From NCBI GenBank assembly GCA_949752745.1, contig OX457031.1, positions 47,201,257-47,265,256 of the forward strand: a stretch of DNA of 64,000 nucleotides, written 5' to 3'. The notes under the pieces were generated by a model. That model was not told the origin of the DNA, did no database searches, and was given only the letters and a program-made list of their open reading frames with translations. Made by a program: the position numbers and the translations under genes. Positions 23,660 through 34,445 of this stretch are shown piece after piece. The DNA comes from Protula sp. h YS-2021. Taxonomy: Eukaryota; Annelida; Polychaeta; Sabellida; Serpulidae. Position 1 is the first letter of the stretch; the number at the start of each line of letters is the position of its first letter.

Positions 23660-24027
23660 GCTCGCTACAAATAAAAAGGATATACTACCAAAAAAAATGT
23701 GTCTTAGTCTCGCCACTCTTTTAGCCAATTTCAGAGAACGACTCGTTTTGGTTTTGAAGTGGCTATAAGCAACAATGTGGTGAAGAGAAAGCACTAGTAG
23801 ACTTTGCTTCTGATTATTTATAAAATCTTAATTTCATATCAGGGCCTACGGCCCTTTATTAAATTCTCAAATAATAGCAAAAACAAGTAATCATGTCGGT
23901 GAATATGGCCGATCAGGCAATTTCAGCCAATCTGTATAATTTTAGGTGAAAAACCAGCGAATCTGTAGATTCACTAAAATTTTCAGCGAATCTATAGATT
24001 CGCTGCTTTTACAGATTCGCTGTATTA
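23660..24027 (+). mobile_element. right half of the cruciform-end element
   Basis: Homologous to 34225-34445: GGCAATTTCAGC, gtataattttaggtgaaaaa, then CAGCGAATCTATAGATTCGC palindromes and the end TTTACAGATTCGCTG. Left part matches 15080-15150 in inverse orientation. The left terminus is missing, abutting the LINE. Confidence 0.75.
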
Positions 24028-24419
24028 TATACATATTTTACGTGATGATCATACACCGCACTCGTTCTACTCGCGACAAAATTTGCCAGAACCTTTCAAA
24101 TCTACCAAGAAAAATTCCCACCCACTTTGAACTTTCTCCCATGTTCAGCGGCTGTGAAATTTCGCACACAAGATTTTTACGTAATGAAATCATACCGCAA
24201 TACGGGTCAGAAATTGAACAAACCTTCCGACCTACCCAAACAATAAACCGACCAAGTTTGAAGTCGATGTAGTAACAGTAGTATTTTGAAAAATTGTTTA
24301 CATACAAACACATAACAGAGGAATACCCCACAATTGATGGAGATAGCCCACGGTCGAATGTCGGGTTGGCTAATAACATATATACAAAATATATATTACT
24401 AAATACGTTAATATATTTA

Positions 24420-25039
24420 CAGTAAAACCTCGTTTACTCGAAGTCGCCCGGAATTTGAAATTATTTCGAGTAAACCGTGTTTTGGGTTTCTGATGGGCGT
24501 AAAATCATATACAAACATATCTTCGCATTCACATGGTACAAGTATACATTTTACACACATATAGCACAAGTACACCTATTTTTCACCTATTTTAACTTAT
24601 ATGCACCGTTATAGCAGCCCGAGGAATTTTTCGCGATTTTAGATATTCGTTAAATCCTCCCCGGAGTAGTTCAACTCAAATGAGATTTTTCAAAATTGCA
24701 ATAGCATATAGACAAAGAATAGGATCAATGGACACAAGTTCTTTGATTCAAAGAGGAACCTTTGTCTTTAATATTACTACTAAAGCATGTGGTATTTTAA
24801 AGTTTTATAATAATTACATAAAATTCTGATATCAAATACCAGTTTCCAGGCCGTAAAAGTAAGAAAAATATCTTTTTTAAATTAAATTTTTTCTGGCCCT
24901 AAATTACTTCAAGTTAAAAGAATTCGAGTTAACCGAATTTTTACAAGAGGTCTATAAGTAAAAAAAGCGGGACTTGAACATTACTTCGAGTAAAGCGAGT
25001 TTTCGAGTGAACCGTGTTCGAGTAAACGAGGTTCTACTG
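24420..25039. mobile_element. 620-bp Tc1/mariner (pogo-like) MITE
   Basis: Terminal inverted repeats CAGTAAAACCTCGTTTACTC and complement of CAGTAGAACCTCGTTTACTC (22 of 23 bases agree) flanked by TA on each side. Interior has a second pair of TTCGAGTAAACCG-type repeats. No transposase ORF. Confidence 0.85.
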
Positions 25040-27160
25040 TATATTTAAAATACGTATTGCCATAACTGTATAAACTATATTAAAATTATGCACACTGCAA
25101 AGTGATTTTACGTTTTTCAGTTGATTTCCACTTTTATTACATAAACTGAAGTCTTGTTCCTGCTTCCAGGTCCGTAGACAGAAACGGCACTTGGCTTATT
25201 GCATAGGAACTTGAATTATTTACCCCCAACCCCATTCCATTTTGACCATTCTTATGCTGATTCCTGGTCTAAGAATACAAATAATTGGTCTCTTGGCTCT
25301 TTTTATGGAACACGCTGTAGTTCAGATAGAGTGAGAAACAAGTCAATTTCTATTTTGGCACCTTTCGGGTGGTGTCATTTCGACTGCATTTTAATTGGGC
25401 TAACTTATGAAATAAAATAGTAATACTTCATTCGTACGATATTGTTTTTTGCCTGAAGCCGTAGGTCCGTACACGCCCGTAGACTGAAGACAAAAAACAA
25501 TATCGTACGCATTCAGAATGATGTATTACTTTTATTATATGCCTACTTTTGCTATTTTGATGTCGTTCTTCCAAATTTTGACACGCACTATTTTTGCACT
25601 CAGTATGCTCAGATGGGGTGACGCGTAATCGGTTCTGCGGTCAGCGAGCATTGATATTTGACTCGGTTTTTGCACTTAAGAAAATAAATATTAAGTATTT
25701 ATTTGCTCCGTGTAATGATTATTTCTGACGTAATACCACCACCCCCCCCCCCCTTCTAGCCGCGGCATTATATCACTTATGTCTTTATTAATTGCAAAAT
25801 TACCAACAATTTACCCTTTAAAATAAATATTTACCTTCAAAAAAATGCCTTCCTTTCTGTCATCAGTGATAGTACACTTAAATTTATGTGCCTTAAATTC
25901 ATGTGGTTTAAGAGTAACCTCACAAGCCGCCTCATTTTCTCCCTTTCGAACGTTCCTTCTTATTTTTGTTCGTTCAACGGAAGTAACTTATTTCAATTCA
26001 AATCGCGAAATAACAACGCAACAAATACACAAATGGCGTAATTATATGATATTTGTAATTAGAGGACGTTTCGTTTTCAGGCTGTGCTGTAAATATCGTC
26101 ACAGTAATAACTCAGTTACCGATTTTGAGGACGGTTGCAGTTGATCGTGACCCACTTTCTCTTCAATTTCAACTCCGAAAACACGTGTTTTTTTGTTTAC
26201 TGTTGACATCTGATCGCATTGTGAATATGCTTATAGGGAAAAACCATTCAATATGGCCTATGAAAACTGCATGCTCGTTTTTTTTTTTCTATCATTTCTT
26301 TGTACACGGACCTCTAGGCATATAATAATTGACAATAGATAACATCAAAATAAGTATTTTCTTTCATCTAAGCAATTTTCAACCGAACTGAAGCTATCCG
26401 TTTTCCAACAAAAGATTTCTTTTCAGGAGACAATAAAAGCGGGAAAAATAACATTTCCCTCACACTATAATTTGTTTTTTAGCTGAAATCTCCAGGGGAC
26501 ACCAGAAGGGGTAAATTAAAATTTCCCTTATTCCGACATGTTATTGTCTCTTAAAGGATATCACCTGATAGAAAACTCCTACAGCTTCAGTTCAGTGAAT
26601 TTTCAAATTGAACCATCTTAGGTAATAAAAGCTTTTTTACATGTTAATGTCTCCTTTTCTATGGCTGGTTTCTATCACTCCTTAAACGTTTATCCAAACT
26701 TAATATTACCTGATAGAGAACTCCTGATAGCTTCACTTCGGTCACTTTTCAAACTGAAACATCTGAGCTTCTAAAAACTAGTACATATTAAGTCAAAGTG
26801 TTTTCATTTCCTGAGTACTACAAAGAACAGCTTCACAATTATTCTAATACAATTACCGAGTACATGTAGCTGAGTTACAAATCTAACAGATAAAAACACA
26901 ATCAACAGAATACTGCCTAATTAACAATCACATCGTACTGCTCTGTCAATTGCAAATATATTTGTTTGCTATAATACTATGTCTCCCATATGAAACTTGA
27001 TAGTTCTGCTAAGTTTCAGGAAAGGGTAGCCCTGAGAAGTTATCAACTTGCGTCAAGAGGGTCACCATTTCAAAGTTAATAAAAAATCGTCCTATAATAA
27101 GGATTACGAAATTCCAAAAACGCTATTTTTTACACTCTTCGTTATGGAGATAACTTCAGA
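25040..27160. other. non-coding, no gene apart from the foldback
   Basis: Includes a C run at 25740-25753 and two similar phrases, ACCTGATAGA-AACTCCT (26568, 26709). A segment at 26640-26710 resembles 35605-35675 (ATGTCTCCTTTTC-ATGGCT), indicating an undefined dispersed repeat. Confidence 0.4.
25415..25535. repeat. foldback with perfect 19-bp core
   Basis: CGTACGATATTGTTTTTTG at 25433-25451 and its exact complement at 25491-25509, with weaker pairing extending outwards through GTAATAC-TCATT. Loop of 39 nt contains GTAGGTCCGTACACGCCCGT. Confidence 0.85.
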
Positions 27161-27164
27161 TTTA

Positions 27165-27540
27165 AGAGCAGCATTGACTACACCGGTCGCGACTAGAGTA
27201 CGCGGTACCAGCCTGGGCAACAAACCTTATACTTGAACAATCTGAAGCTTTAGAAAAGATGCAAAGGCGAGCACTTTGCATAATAGCTTCAGTCCTGTTA
27301 CACGAACACGCTCTGGCCTCACTAAAACTTAAATCACTCCTGGTGAGAAGAAATGATATCTGCAAATAGTTCTTTGAAGAAATAGTCAAAAAAAGACAAC
27401 GTCAATCACCACCTTTTACCACCAAGAAAAGAGACTTCACATAATACTAGAGACAACAGAAAATTCTCCCTTGCAAACGTCAAAACCGAAAGATATAAGA
27501 ACTCCTTCATCCCCTACGGACTGTTCAATCTCCAGTAACC
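27165..27540 (+). pseudogene. LINE ORF2 C-terminal fragment
   Basis: Reads YAVPAWATNLILEQSEALEK, MQRRALCIIASVLLHEHAL, LLVRRNDICK, then (after a stop) KNSFIPYGLFNLQ. This is the C-terminal tail after RT in CR1/L2/Jockey-group LINEs (EQSE-LE-IQKRALRII ... RNSFIPY-I-LN). Two stops and no upstream RT. Confidence 0.8.
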
Positions 27541-28006
27541 AATATTAAATCGAAACCAGCAAAGTTATTTTGCATAAATCTCCAAAATTACTTCATTTAC
27601 TGCTTAAATCTCTTCGGAATATAAGGAAACATTTAAATTTGAGAGCAAAACATCACTAATTGAAATAACTCCAGAAATTTTTTATTGTTATTCTTTAAAT
27701 GAATATTCTTTATTTATTTATTGTTTTACATAAATCAACTGTAATGGTTGCAATACGAAATAAACTCTACTCTACATTTGCTGCTCACAAGCCGCTGCTA
27801 ATGCCTGGAATTTTATGCACAGATTTTAATGTCATGTATATTTGCATTATAACTGCTAATATTAAGAGATTATTAATAATACATAAGATATCGGATAACG
27901 GGTCACTGATTCAGAATTAGTCTTTTGGATACGAACTCAACAGAGACCTACTGTAATTTCGCTTGTACAAATTCACACTATTCCACAGCAAATTCTGCAT
28001 TCCCTT
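27541..28006. other. non-coding, no gene seen
   Basis: AT-rich sequence without recognised features. Confidence 0.4.
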
Positions 28007-28026
28007 AATATTGTTGTGAAAGTATG

Positions 28027-28101
28027 TGAGTCGCAAGCGGGGCTCGAACTGGGAACCTTTCGCTTCATAAGCGAGCGTGCTAACCACTAAGCCAAAAGCT
28101 G
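28027..28101 (-). repeat. tRNA-like sequence, copy 1 (not a functional tRNA)
   Basis: Minus strand: TGGCTTAGTGGTTAGCACGC (A-box-like) and CCAGTTCGAGCCCCGC (B-box-like) with CGCTTATGAAGCG between. Acceptor and T stems do not pair, and the implied anticodon ATG is not a normal metazoan one. Best read as a tRNA-derived repeat head. Confidence 0.7.
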
Positions 28102-28213
28102 CAACTCATGGAAACAGCCAAGCACAAATGAACATGTAGTTACATGTTTGTATATATTCATTTTCACAACACACATTATAGATACCAGCTTCACGACATT
28201 CTTCCCTGTTGTA

Positions 28214-28277
28214 TGTTGTGAAAATGAATATATACAAACATGTAGTTACATGTTTGTATATATTCATTTTCACAACA
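28214..28277. repeat. 64-bp near-perfect palindrome
   Basis: Two 31-bp arms (28214-28244 and 28247-28277), fully complementary, with a 2-bp spacer GT. Arm starts TGTTGTGAAAATGAATATAT. The arms equal the end of the flanking direct repeats, so it is an inverted fusion of two element ends. Confidence 0.95.
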
Positions 28278-28597
28278 CACATTATAGATACCAGCTCCAC
28301 GACATTCTTCCCTGTTGTGTTTTTTTCACCACCCATAGCCGCACGTGGCTTTTCTCATGCCCTTCTTTCCATTCGTATCAGTGTAACACTACAGTGTTTG
28401 AACATCGTACGAATTTCCATATTTTCTCCCGTCTTTTTCTCTTTGGGCCACCCACAGCCGCACGTGGCTACTTCACTCCAATTTTTCACACGTGCCCTTC
28501 TTGCCATTCGCACCCGCTTTAACGTTGCACGAATATCTAACATACAACCGCGACAGGAACGTACTCGTACACTTCTGGTACCAATGTTGTGAAAATA

Positions 28598-28672
28598 TGT
28601 GAGTCGCAAGCGGGGCTCGAACTGGGAACCTTTCGCTTCATAAGCGAGCGTGCTAACCACTAAGCCAAAAGC
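28598..28672 (-). repeat. tRNA-like sequence, copy 2
   Basis: Essentially identical to copy 1 at 28027-28101, including the same defects, which argues for element duplication and not for two tRNA genes. Confidence 0.7.
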
Positions 28673-28965
28673 TGCAACTCATGGAAACAGCCAAGCACAA
28701 ATGAACATGTAGTTACATGTTTGTATATATTCATTTTCACAACACACATTATAGATAAATATTTATCGAATTGGAACAACAACAACATGCTTTCTGAAAA
28801 TAACTTAAAGTGTCTGAAAACATACAAATCAGACATTAATCAAATTCAAAAATCTGATATTAAGAAAGAGTGTTTCTGTGAGAATTCAGCGGACTTAAGT
28901 TCACAAAAATAGTCACTATTTAAGCGCAAAAAAAAAACATAGGATTTGAAGAGCGATATTCCAAG

Positions 28966-29844
28966 ATGGCGCCCAATCAGAAATGTGGAGGATGCAAAAA
29001 GAAAAAACCTGGAGTGGAAATTCGTTCCACTGACCGACTGGAATGCGATCATTGCTATAAGCCTGCTGCCATACCTACCCGTAATCTAAGCTCAATTGAA
29101 AGCAATAGCGAATCCGGTGGAGACGAGGTGACTTCATCGACTAGCCTTGATGCAATCATGTTCAAACTTAACAAACTTGATGATATTGAAGTCAAATTAA
29201 CAAACATTATGGATATGAACAAAACGCTGATCAGTAACGTTGAAGTTCTTGAGAAGAATAAAGTCGAACAGGACATTCGAATTAATTTGCTTGAAAAGAA
29301 AGTCCTCGAACTCGAGAGTAAAGTGGACACTCAAGAGCAAAATGCCAAGCTGAACAACTTAATGATATCGGGCCTGAAAGTAGTGCGACCTTTCACTGCT
29401 GCTGTCAAGGGAGACCAAGGTAATGGTGTAGATGAAACAGAGACAATAAACGTTCGCGATCGTGGTATAATGGCAGAAAGCATCGCAAAGTTTGCAAAAA
29501 ACCGTCTGAAAGTTACGGTAAATTCTGCGGATATTAAAGATGTGCATGTCATCCCCACACGCAACATAAGCCAACGAAGCACAGTCATTGTCAAGTTCAA
29601 CAACAAGGAAACCAGAGATGAGCTCATTCGTGCACGCAGACAACTGAGAGGATGCAACATATTCATCAATGAAGATCTCACCGTAAAAAATGCCGAACTG
29701 TACAAGAAAGCGAGGGACCTGAGAAAGAATGGAACACTGAAGGAAACCTGGACAAAGAATTGCAAAGTCTACATCAAATTACAGAACAACAACGTGAGGT
29801 GTGTAGAAAATACGAGAAGTTTGTGTGACACTTGCGGTATTTAG
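28966..29844 (+). CDS. LINE ORF1 protein, intact, 292 aa
   Basis: Starts MAPNQKCGGCKKKKPGVEIR with a CxxC...CxxC pair (CGGC, CDHC) in the first ~40 residues, possibly a reduced zinc finger. Residues ~70-125 are a heptad-rich coiled coil (IRINLLEKKVLELESKVDTQ). The C-terminal half (VHVIPTRNISQRSTVIVKFN, RDELIRARRQLRG, FINEDLTVKNAELYKKARDL) is the RNA-binding type found in many CR1/L2 ORF1 proteins. It presumably coats element RNA. The frame is fully open, in contrast to ORF2, so the insertion may be fairly young. Start chosen as first ATG after the stop-rich leader. Confidence 0.85.
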   Translation: MAPNQKCGGCKKKKPGVEIRSTDRLECDHCYKPAAIPTRNLSSIESNSESGGDEVTSSTSLDAIMFKLNKLDDIEVKLTNIMDMNKTLISNVEVLEKNKVEQDIRINLLEKKVLELESKVDTQEQNAKLNNLMISGLKVVRPFTAAVKGDQGNGVDETETINVRDRGIMAESIAKFAKNRLKVTVNSADIKDVHVIPTRNISQRSTVIVKFNNKETRDELIRARRQLRGCNIFINEDLTVKNAELYKKARDLRKNGTLKETWTKNCKVYIKLQNNNVRCVENTRSLCDTCGI

Positions 29845-31367
29845 ATGAACCCATTAACAGATAAAGCTTGGAAATTGACTCATGACAAGTTACAATGTAC
29901 CCAGGGAATGAAAAATGCCAATTGAAGGAAAATCCATAATGTTACTTTTACAAAAAACACTTTTACACCAGTATTTTTTTGTTATTGCTACCAGTAATTT
30001 TACAACATAGCAATATTTGTTTTCTGCCAACAGTATTTGGTGTTTGTTGTATAGCAAAGCGTAACTACAAAAATATATACATGCCAGTGTTTGTTTGTGC
30101 TTATCATTTCAGTATTAATAAAATCATTGTTCATGGGTAAACAAACTATCTACCCTTGCAGTGTATGTAGGAAGCAGGTTGTAAGTGAATCTGTTCAATG
30201 TGATCTGTGCCAACTATGGGTGCACAGAATTTGTGCAAAACTAAGCAAAAAAGAATTAGCCCGTATAGGAGGAACAGAACAAAACTATTACTGTCCATCA
30301 TGTACTGAAGTATTTCCTTTTATGCATGTGAATAATTATGATTTACTTTTTATATTCAGTGTGTTTGAGTCTCATGAAAATATTTTCAATGTATATAAAA
30401 CATGCCAAGATTCAACTCTTTTGAACTTGATGATTGCATGATTGGAAAATGGGAGGGAAGCATTGACCCTGATTCAAACTTCTTCAATAATTACAATGTT
30501 GAATGTAAATACTTGACTGACAAACTTTTTGACATCAATATAAAAAAAGTACGAGGTCTATCATTAATCCACTTTAATGCAAGGAGTATGAAGGCAAATT
30601 TTAATTGCATTAAAACATACCTTGCAAGGTTAAATCATTATTTTCATGTAATAGCAATTACTGAAAACTGGTTTGACGACAATGATGAATTAAGCCAATA
30701 TGTTTTAAACGGTCATGAAATGTATAACACTATAAGATCTCGTAAGAGAGGGGGGGGGGGGAGTATCACTATATGTAAATAATGAACTGAAGGCTAAAAA
30801 GATAACAGAATTATCTCACGTGTATGAAGACATTCTGGAATCTTTAACGTTGGAAATATTTGTGGACGGTGGTAAAAACATTTTACTGTCGTGCGTATAC
30901 CGAGTTCCGGGTTCGGAAGTTGTTAAATTCACCGATTTTACTGGAAAAAATTTTGAATTATGCTCACAGGAAATCGGTATACTTTTGTGGTGATTTCAAC
31001 TTAGACCTATTAAAAATCAGTGAACATAAGGGAACTAAAGATTTTATTGACATGATGTATAGCTACGGGTTGTTCCCTCTTATCAATAAGCCTACACGCA
31101 TAACCTCAGTGTCGGCTTCTTTAATTGACAATATATTCACAAATGATTTGTCTTTCAACTGTATCAGTGGTATTTTAATTAACGATATCTCCGATCATTT
31201 GCCAATTTTCTGTGTTTGCGAACACCATGGCATTGCACAAAACAGCTCCAAAAAATATAAAATTATTCGAAAATTTGCGGAAGAAAATAAATCCCAATTT
31301 TTAAAAGAAATCGAATCTCAGAAGTGGGATTATATTTATAATTCTTCAGATTTAAATACAGCTTATA

Positions 31368-31891
31368 ACTAGAACCTCACTTCGCTAGCGAAATGTTAAA
31401 CACTTGACAAAAATTAAAACGCAAAAATACTTCCTTCAATGGGTTATTTCTTGAATAATATATTGCAAACAACACAGCTTGAATATGTCTTATAAGCCGA
31501 GTAGTGTTTGGTTTCTGTTGACTTAAGGTTTTATTGACTGATCTAGCATACGCCGTGTTAGCTATTTACGCAGTGAGAGCTCGCACAAAGCTCACTGTGC
31601 AACTGTGTGTGATGTGGGTTAAATGCTACGCATTTACTTGCAAAAAATGCACTCTTTTCACATGGCGTTTTAACAAAGAAAACGAAATCAAAGACGAAAA
31701 TAAAAAGTGACATGCACATGTTCAGATCAAGCTCTTCATAAGTCCCAAGTTTCATGGTCGTAGGGCCCATAGTGTCAGAGGAGAAGAAGACACAAAAAAT
31801 CGGAAAAAGTGTCAAGAAGAAAAAAAAAAGGACGAATTTTGCTCGCACAAATTCATATAACTCTTGCAAGCCAAAGGCTTGTCAAGTGTTA
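31368..31891 (-). mobile_element. HINE-like element, copy 4, inside LINE ORF2
   Basis: 524 bp in reverse orientation. Removing it between two A residues (plus strand) rejoins gcttata|attatttgg, so no bases were duplicated, as expected for Helentron-type T|T insertion. ~95% identical to copies 2 and 3, showing activity after the LINE inserted. Confidence 0.9.
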
Positions 31892-33063
31892 ATTATTTGG
31901 TTGAAGTACTCAAATTCTTGTTTAATAAGTACTTTCCTTGCAAAAAAGTATTAGTGCGTTCTAATACTATACAGAAGCCATGGATAACAACAGGTCTTTT
32001 AAACGCTTGTAAAAAGAAAAATAATTTGTATATGCAGTTTGTTAAAACTAAATCAGTTATTCTTGAAAGAAAATACAAACAGTACAAAAACAAATTGACA
32101 AGTATTATGCGTTCCTGCGAAAAACGATACTATAGTAAATTACTTGAACAAAATAGGAAAAATGTTAAGTCGACCTGGAATATCCTAAATACGGTTTTAA
32201 ACCGTGGTTCGAGCACAGTTAGTTTACCGAATGAATTTATTGATGACAGCAAAAACGTAATAGAGGGAAACAATAAAATTGCAAATAATTTCAATAAATT
32301 TTTTGTAAATATAGGACCACTTTTGGCCAAAAAAATACCTAAAATTGATGTAAATATTTTCGATTATATGAGAAAAAAAAACGCTCATTCAATATTTTTA
32401 GAACAAGTTTTAGAATGTGAATTAACGAATATCAGGTATGTGTAAAGATAAATCATCTACAGACTGTGACGATTTTTCAGTGAAGTTTTTAAAAGAAATA
32501 TTCTGCTATATTGTTAAACCTTTTTGCTATATTTGTAATTTGTCCTTTACAAATGGGGTATTCCCGGATAAAATGAAAACTGCTAAAGTGATACCACTTT
32601 TTAAAAATGGGGACGAATCAAGTTTCAATAACTATAGACCAGTCTCATTACTCCCCCAACTTTCAAAAGTACTGGAAAAACTTTTTGATTGTCGTTTACA
32701 AAAATTTATTGACAAGTGTAACATACTAAATGATAGTCAGTATGGCTTTAGGGCCAGCCATTCTACTTCGATGGCAATTGCTGAACTAATAGAAGAAATT
32801 ACTGCAGCCCTGGAAGAAAAAAAGTATTTACTTGGTGTTTTCATTGACTTAAAAAAAGCCTTTGATACCATTGACCATTCTATTTTATTAAGTAAATTAA
32901 ACCACTATGGTATCAGAGGCATAGCCAATGACTGGGTAAGAAGTTATCTGTCAAAAAGACATCAGTATGTTAAAGTGGGTGATCATAGTTCAGATCATCT
33001 GGAAATTTTATGTGGAGTTCCGCAAGGTTCAATTCTGGGACCTAAATTATTTATTCTATATAT

Positions 33064-34445
33064 GTTACAGCGAATCTGTAAAACCAGCGAATCTATAGAT
33101 TCGCTGAAAATTTCAGCGAATCTGTAGATTCGCTGACTCACTTAGCGAATCTGTAGATTCGCTGAAAATTTTCAGCGAATCTACAGATTCGCTGGTTTTT
33201 TACCTTTAAAATTATACAGATTCGCTGAAATTGTCTACCCAGTTATCTTTACCGACAGGATTACTTGTGTTGGGTGATATTTGAAATTTAATTGCTTTTA
33301 TTTGACTTCTTTACTCAAGAGGTGTTTTACACACCTTTTTCTTGTTTTTTTGTTTTTTTTTTTTGTTTTTTTTTTTTGGGGGGGGGGGGGGAGGGGGGAA
33401 TGCGATATATTGCAATCCGATTTATTTAAACATTTAAAATTACACATATTTTTATTTAATTAGCTTTACAATGCATTGTTGAAATGCGAATTTCTAGTCT
33501 CAAATGAAAAACAATATTGGAAAGCGTTCGAAAATATTTGCTATCAATATTCACAAATGCTTAAATTAAGTTTCTTGTTTTTTTGGGAATAGGATATATT
33601 GCAATCGAAACTTTTAAAATTACACATATTTTTCTTTAACTAGCTTTAAAATGCATTGTTGAAATGCGAATTTCTAGTCTCAAATGAAAAACTACTGGAA
33701 AGCGTTCGAAAATATTTGCTAACAATATTCACAAAGGCTTAAATTAAGTTTCTCTCTTTGTGTTATCGTCTTTCATAAAAGTGATCACAGCAAATCTTAA
33801 TACTATTGTTTCTAAATAAATTGCGACCATTACTCCCCCTCTCAGTATCTTTCAAATTGCTATTAGGCAGATTGCAATTATTTTTCCGTGAGTGCAACAC
33901 AAAAATCTCTTCACCTCCGGGTGATATAAATTACAATTGAATTTCGGTACGCTTATCCAATCAGTGTTAATTTTCGATGCTCCGCATACTGATAATTTAA
34001 TTTAAGAGAATCTGAGGGGACAAGGATTTAAACGAATAGAAACTTTTTTCCGGTGTGAAAGCATATAATTGTTGTATTTTCATCAAATGACCAAAAAAAC
34101 CTCAGCTACAAGCAATGGAAACAGAGAACGAAGCCCGATTTTAATATACTCCCTTCACACAAACCAAGAAAAAGGTGTGTAAAATACATTTGGAGTAACG
34201 TAATCACTCGAAAGCAATTAAATTTCAAATATTAGCGAAAACAAGTGATCATGTTCTTAAAGATTGCCGATGAGGCAATTTCAGCGAATCTGTATAATTT
34301 TTTAGGTGAAAAACCAGCGAATCTGTAGATTCGCTGAAAATTTTCAGCGAGTCTACAGATTCGCTAAGTGAGTCAGCGAATCTACAGATTCGCTGAAATT
34401 TTCAGCGAATCTATAGATTCGCTGGTTTTACAGATTCGCTGTAGC
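33064..34445. mobile_element. 1.38-kb non-autonomous element with palindromic terminal repeats, inside LINE RT
   Basis: Ends G(T/C)TACAGCGAATC in inverted orientation; the ~160-bp terminal inverted repeats each contain several copies of the 22-bp palindrome CAGCGAATCT-RT-AGATTCGCTG. Flanked by ATATAT on both sides (33058-33063, 34446-34451); removal with one copy gives back an uninterrupted LINE frame. The interior holds two direct repeats (33440-33540 and 33612-33725), a T/G homopolymer tract and no ORF. Confidence 0.85.
33344..33398. repeat. poly-T / poly-G junction tract
   Basis: T-rich stretch with single G breaks passing into 14 G, then A and six G, within the 1.38-kb element. Confidence 0.9.

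Larger units (their letters stand above)
28013..28757. mobile_element. composite repeat with duplicated tRNA-like segments
   Basis: Two ~160-bp direct repeats (28013-28173, 28584-28745), each starting GTTGTGAAA-TATGTGAGTCG and ending CATTTTCACAACA, flank ~410 bp that contains a long palindrome. The remainder of the element (ATACCAGCTTCACGAC) is found beyond the LINE at 35588-35601. Flanks AATATT at 28007-28012 and 35602-35607 could be a 6-bp target duplication. Read on the minus strand, the direct repeats start TG and end CA and are followed by TTGGTACCAGAAG, so a small LTR-type (TRIM-like) reading is also possible. No ORF. Confidence 0.6.

Noticed and set aside
28027..28672. Two tRNA genes
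   Set aside because: Stems do not pair, anticodon is atypical, both copies share the same defects and sit in a duplicated repeat.
31558..31869. 103-aa ORF repeated at 16241-16516 and 17428-17700 (FVFFVKTPCEKS)
   Set aside because: Interior of the HINE-like element. The same frame is open in three copies, but it is short, has no family match and differs in length; recorded only as a curiosity.
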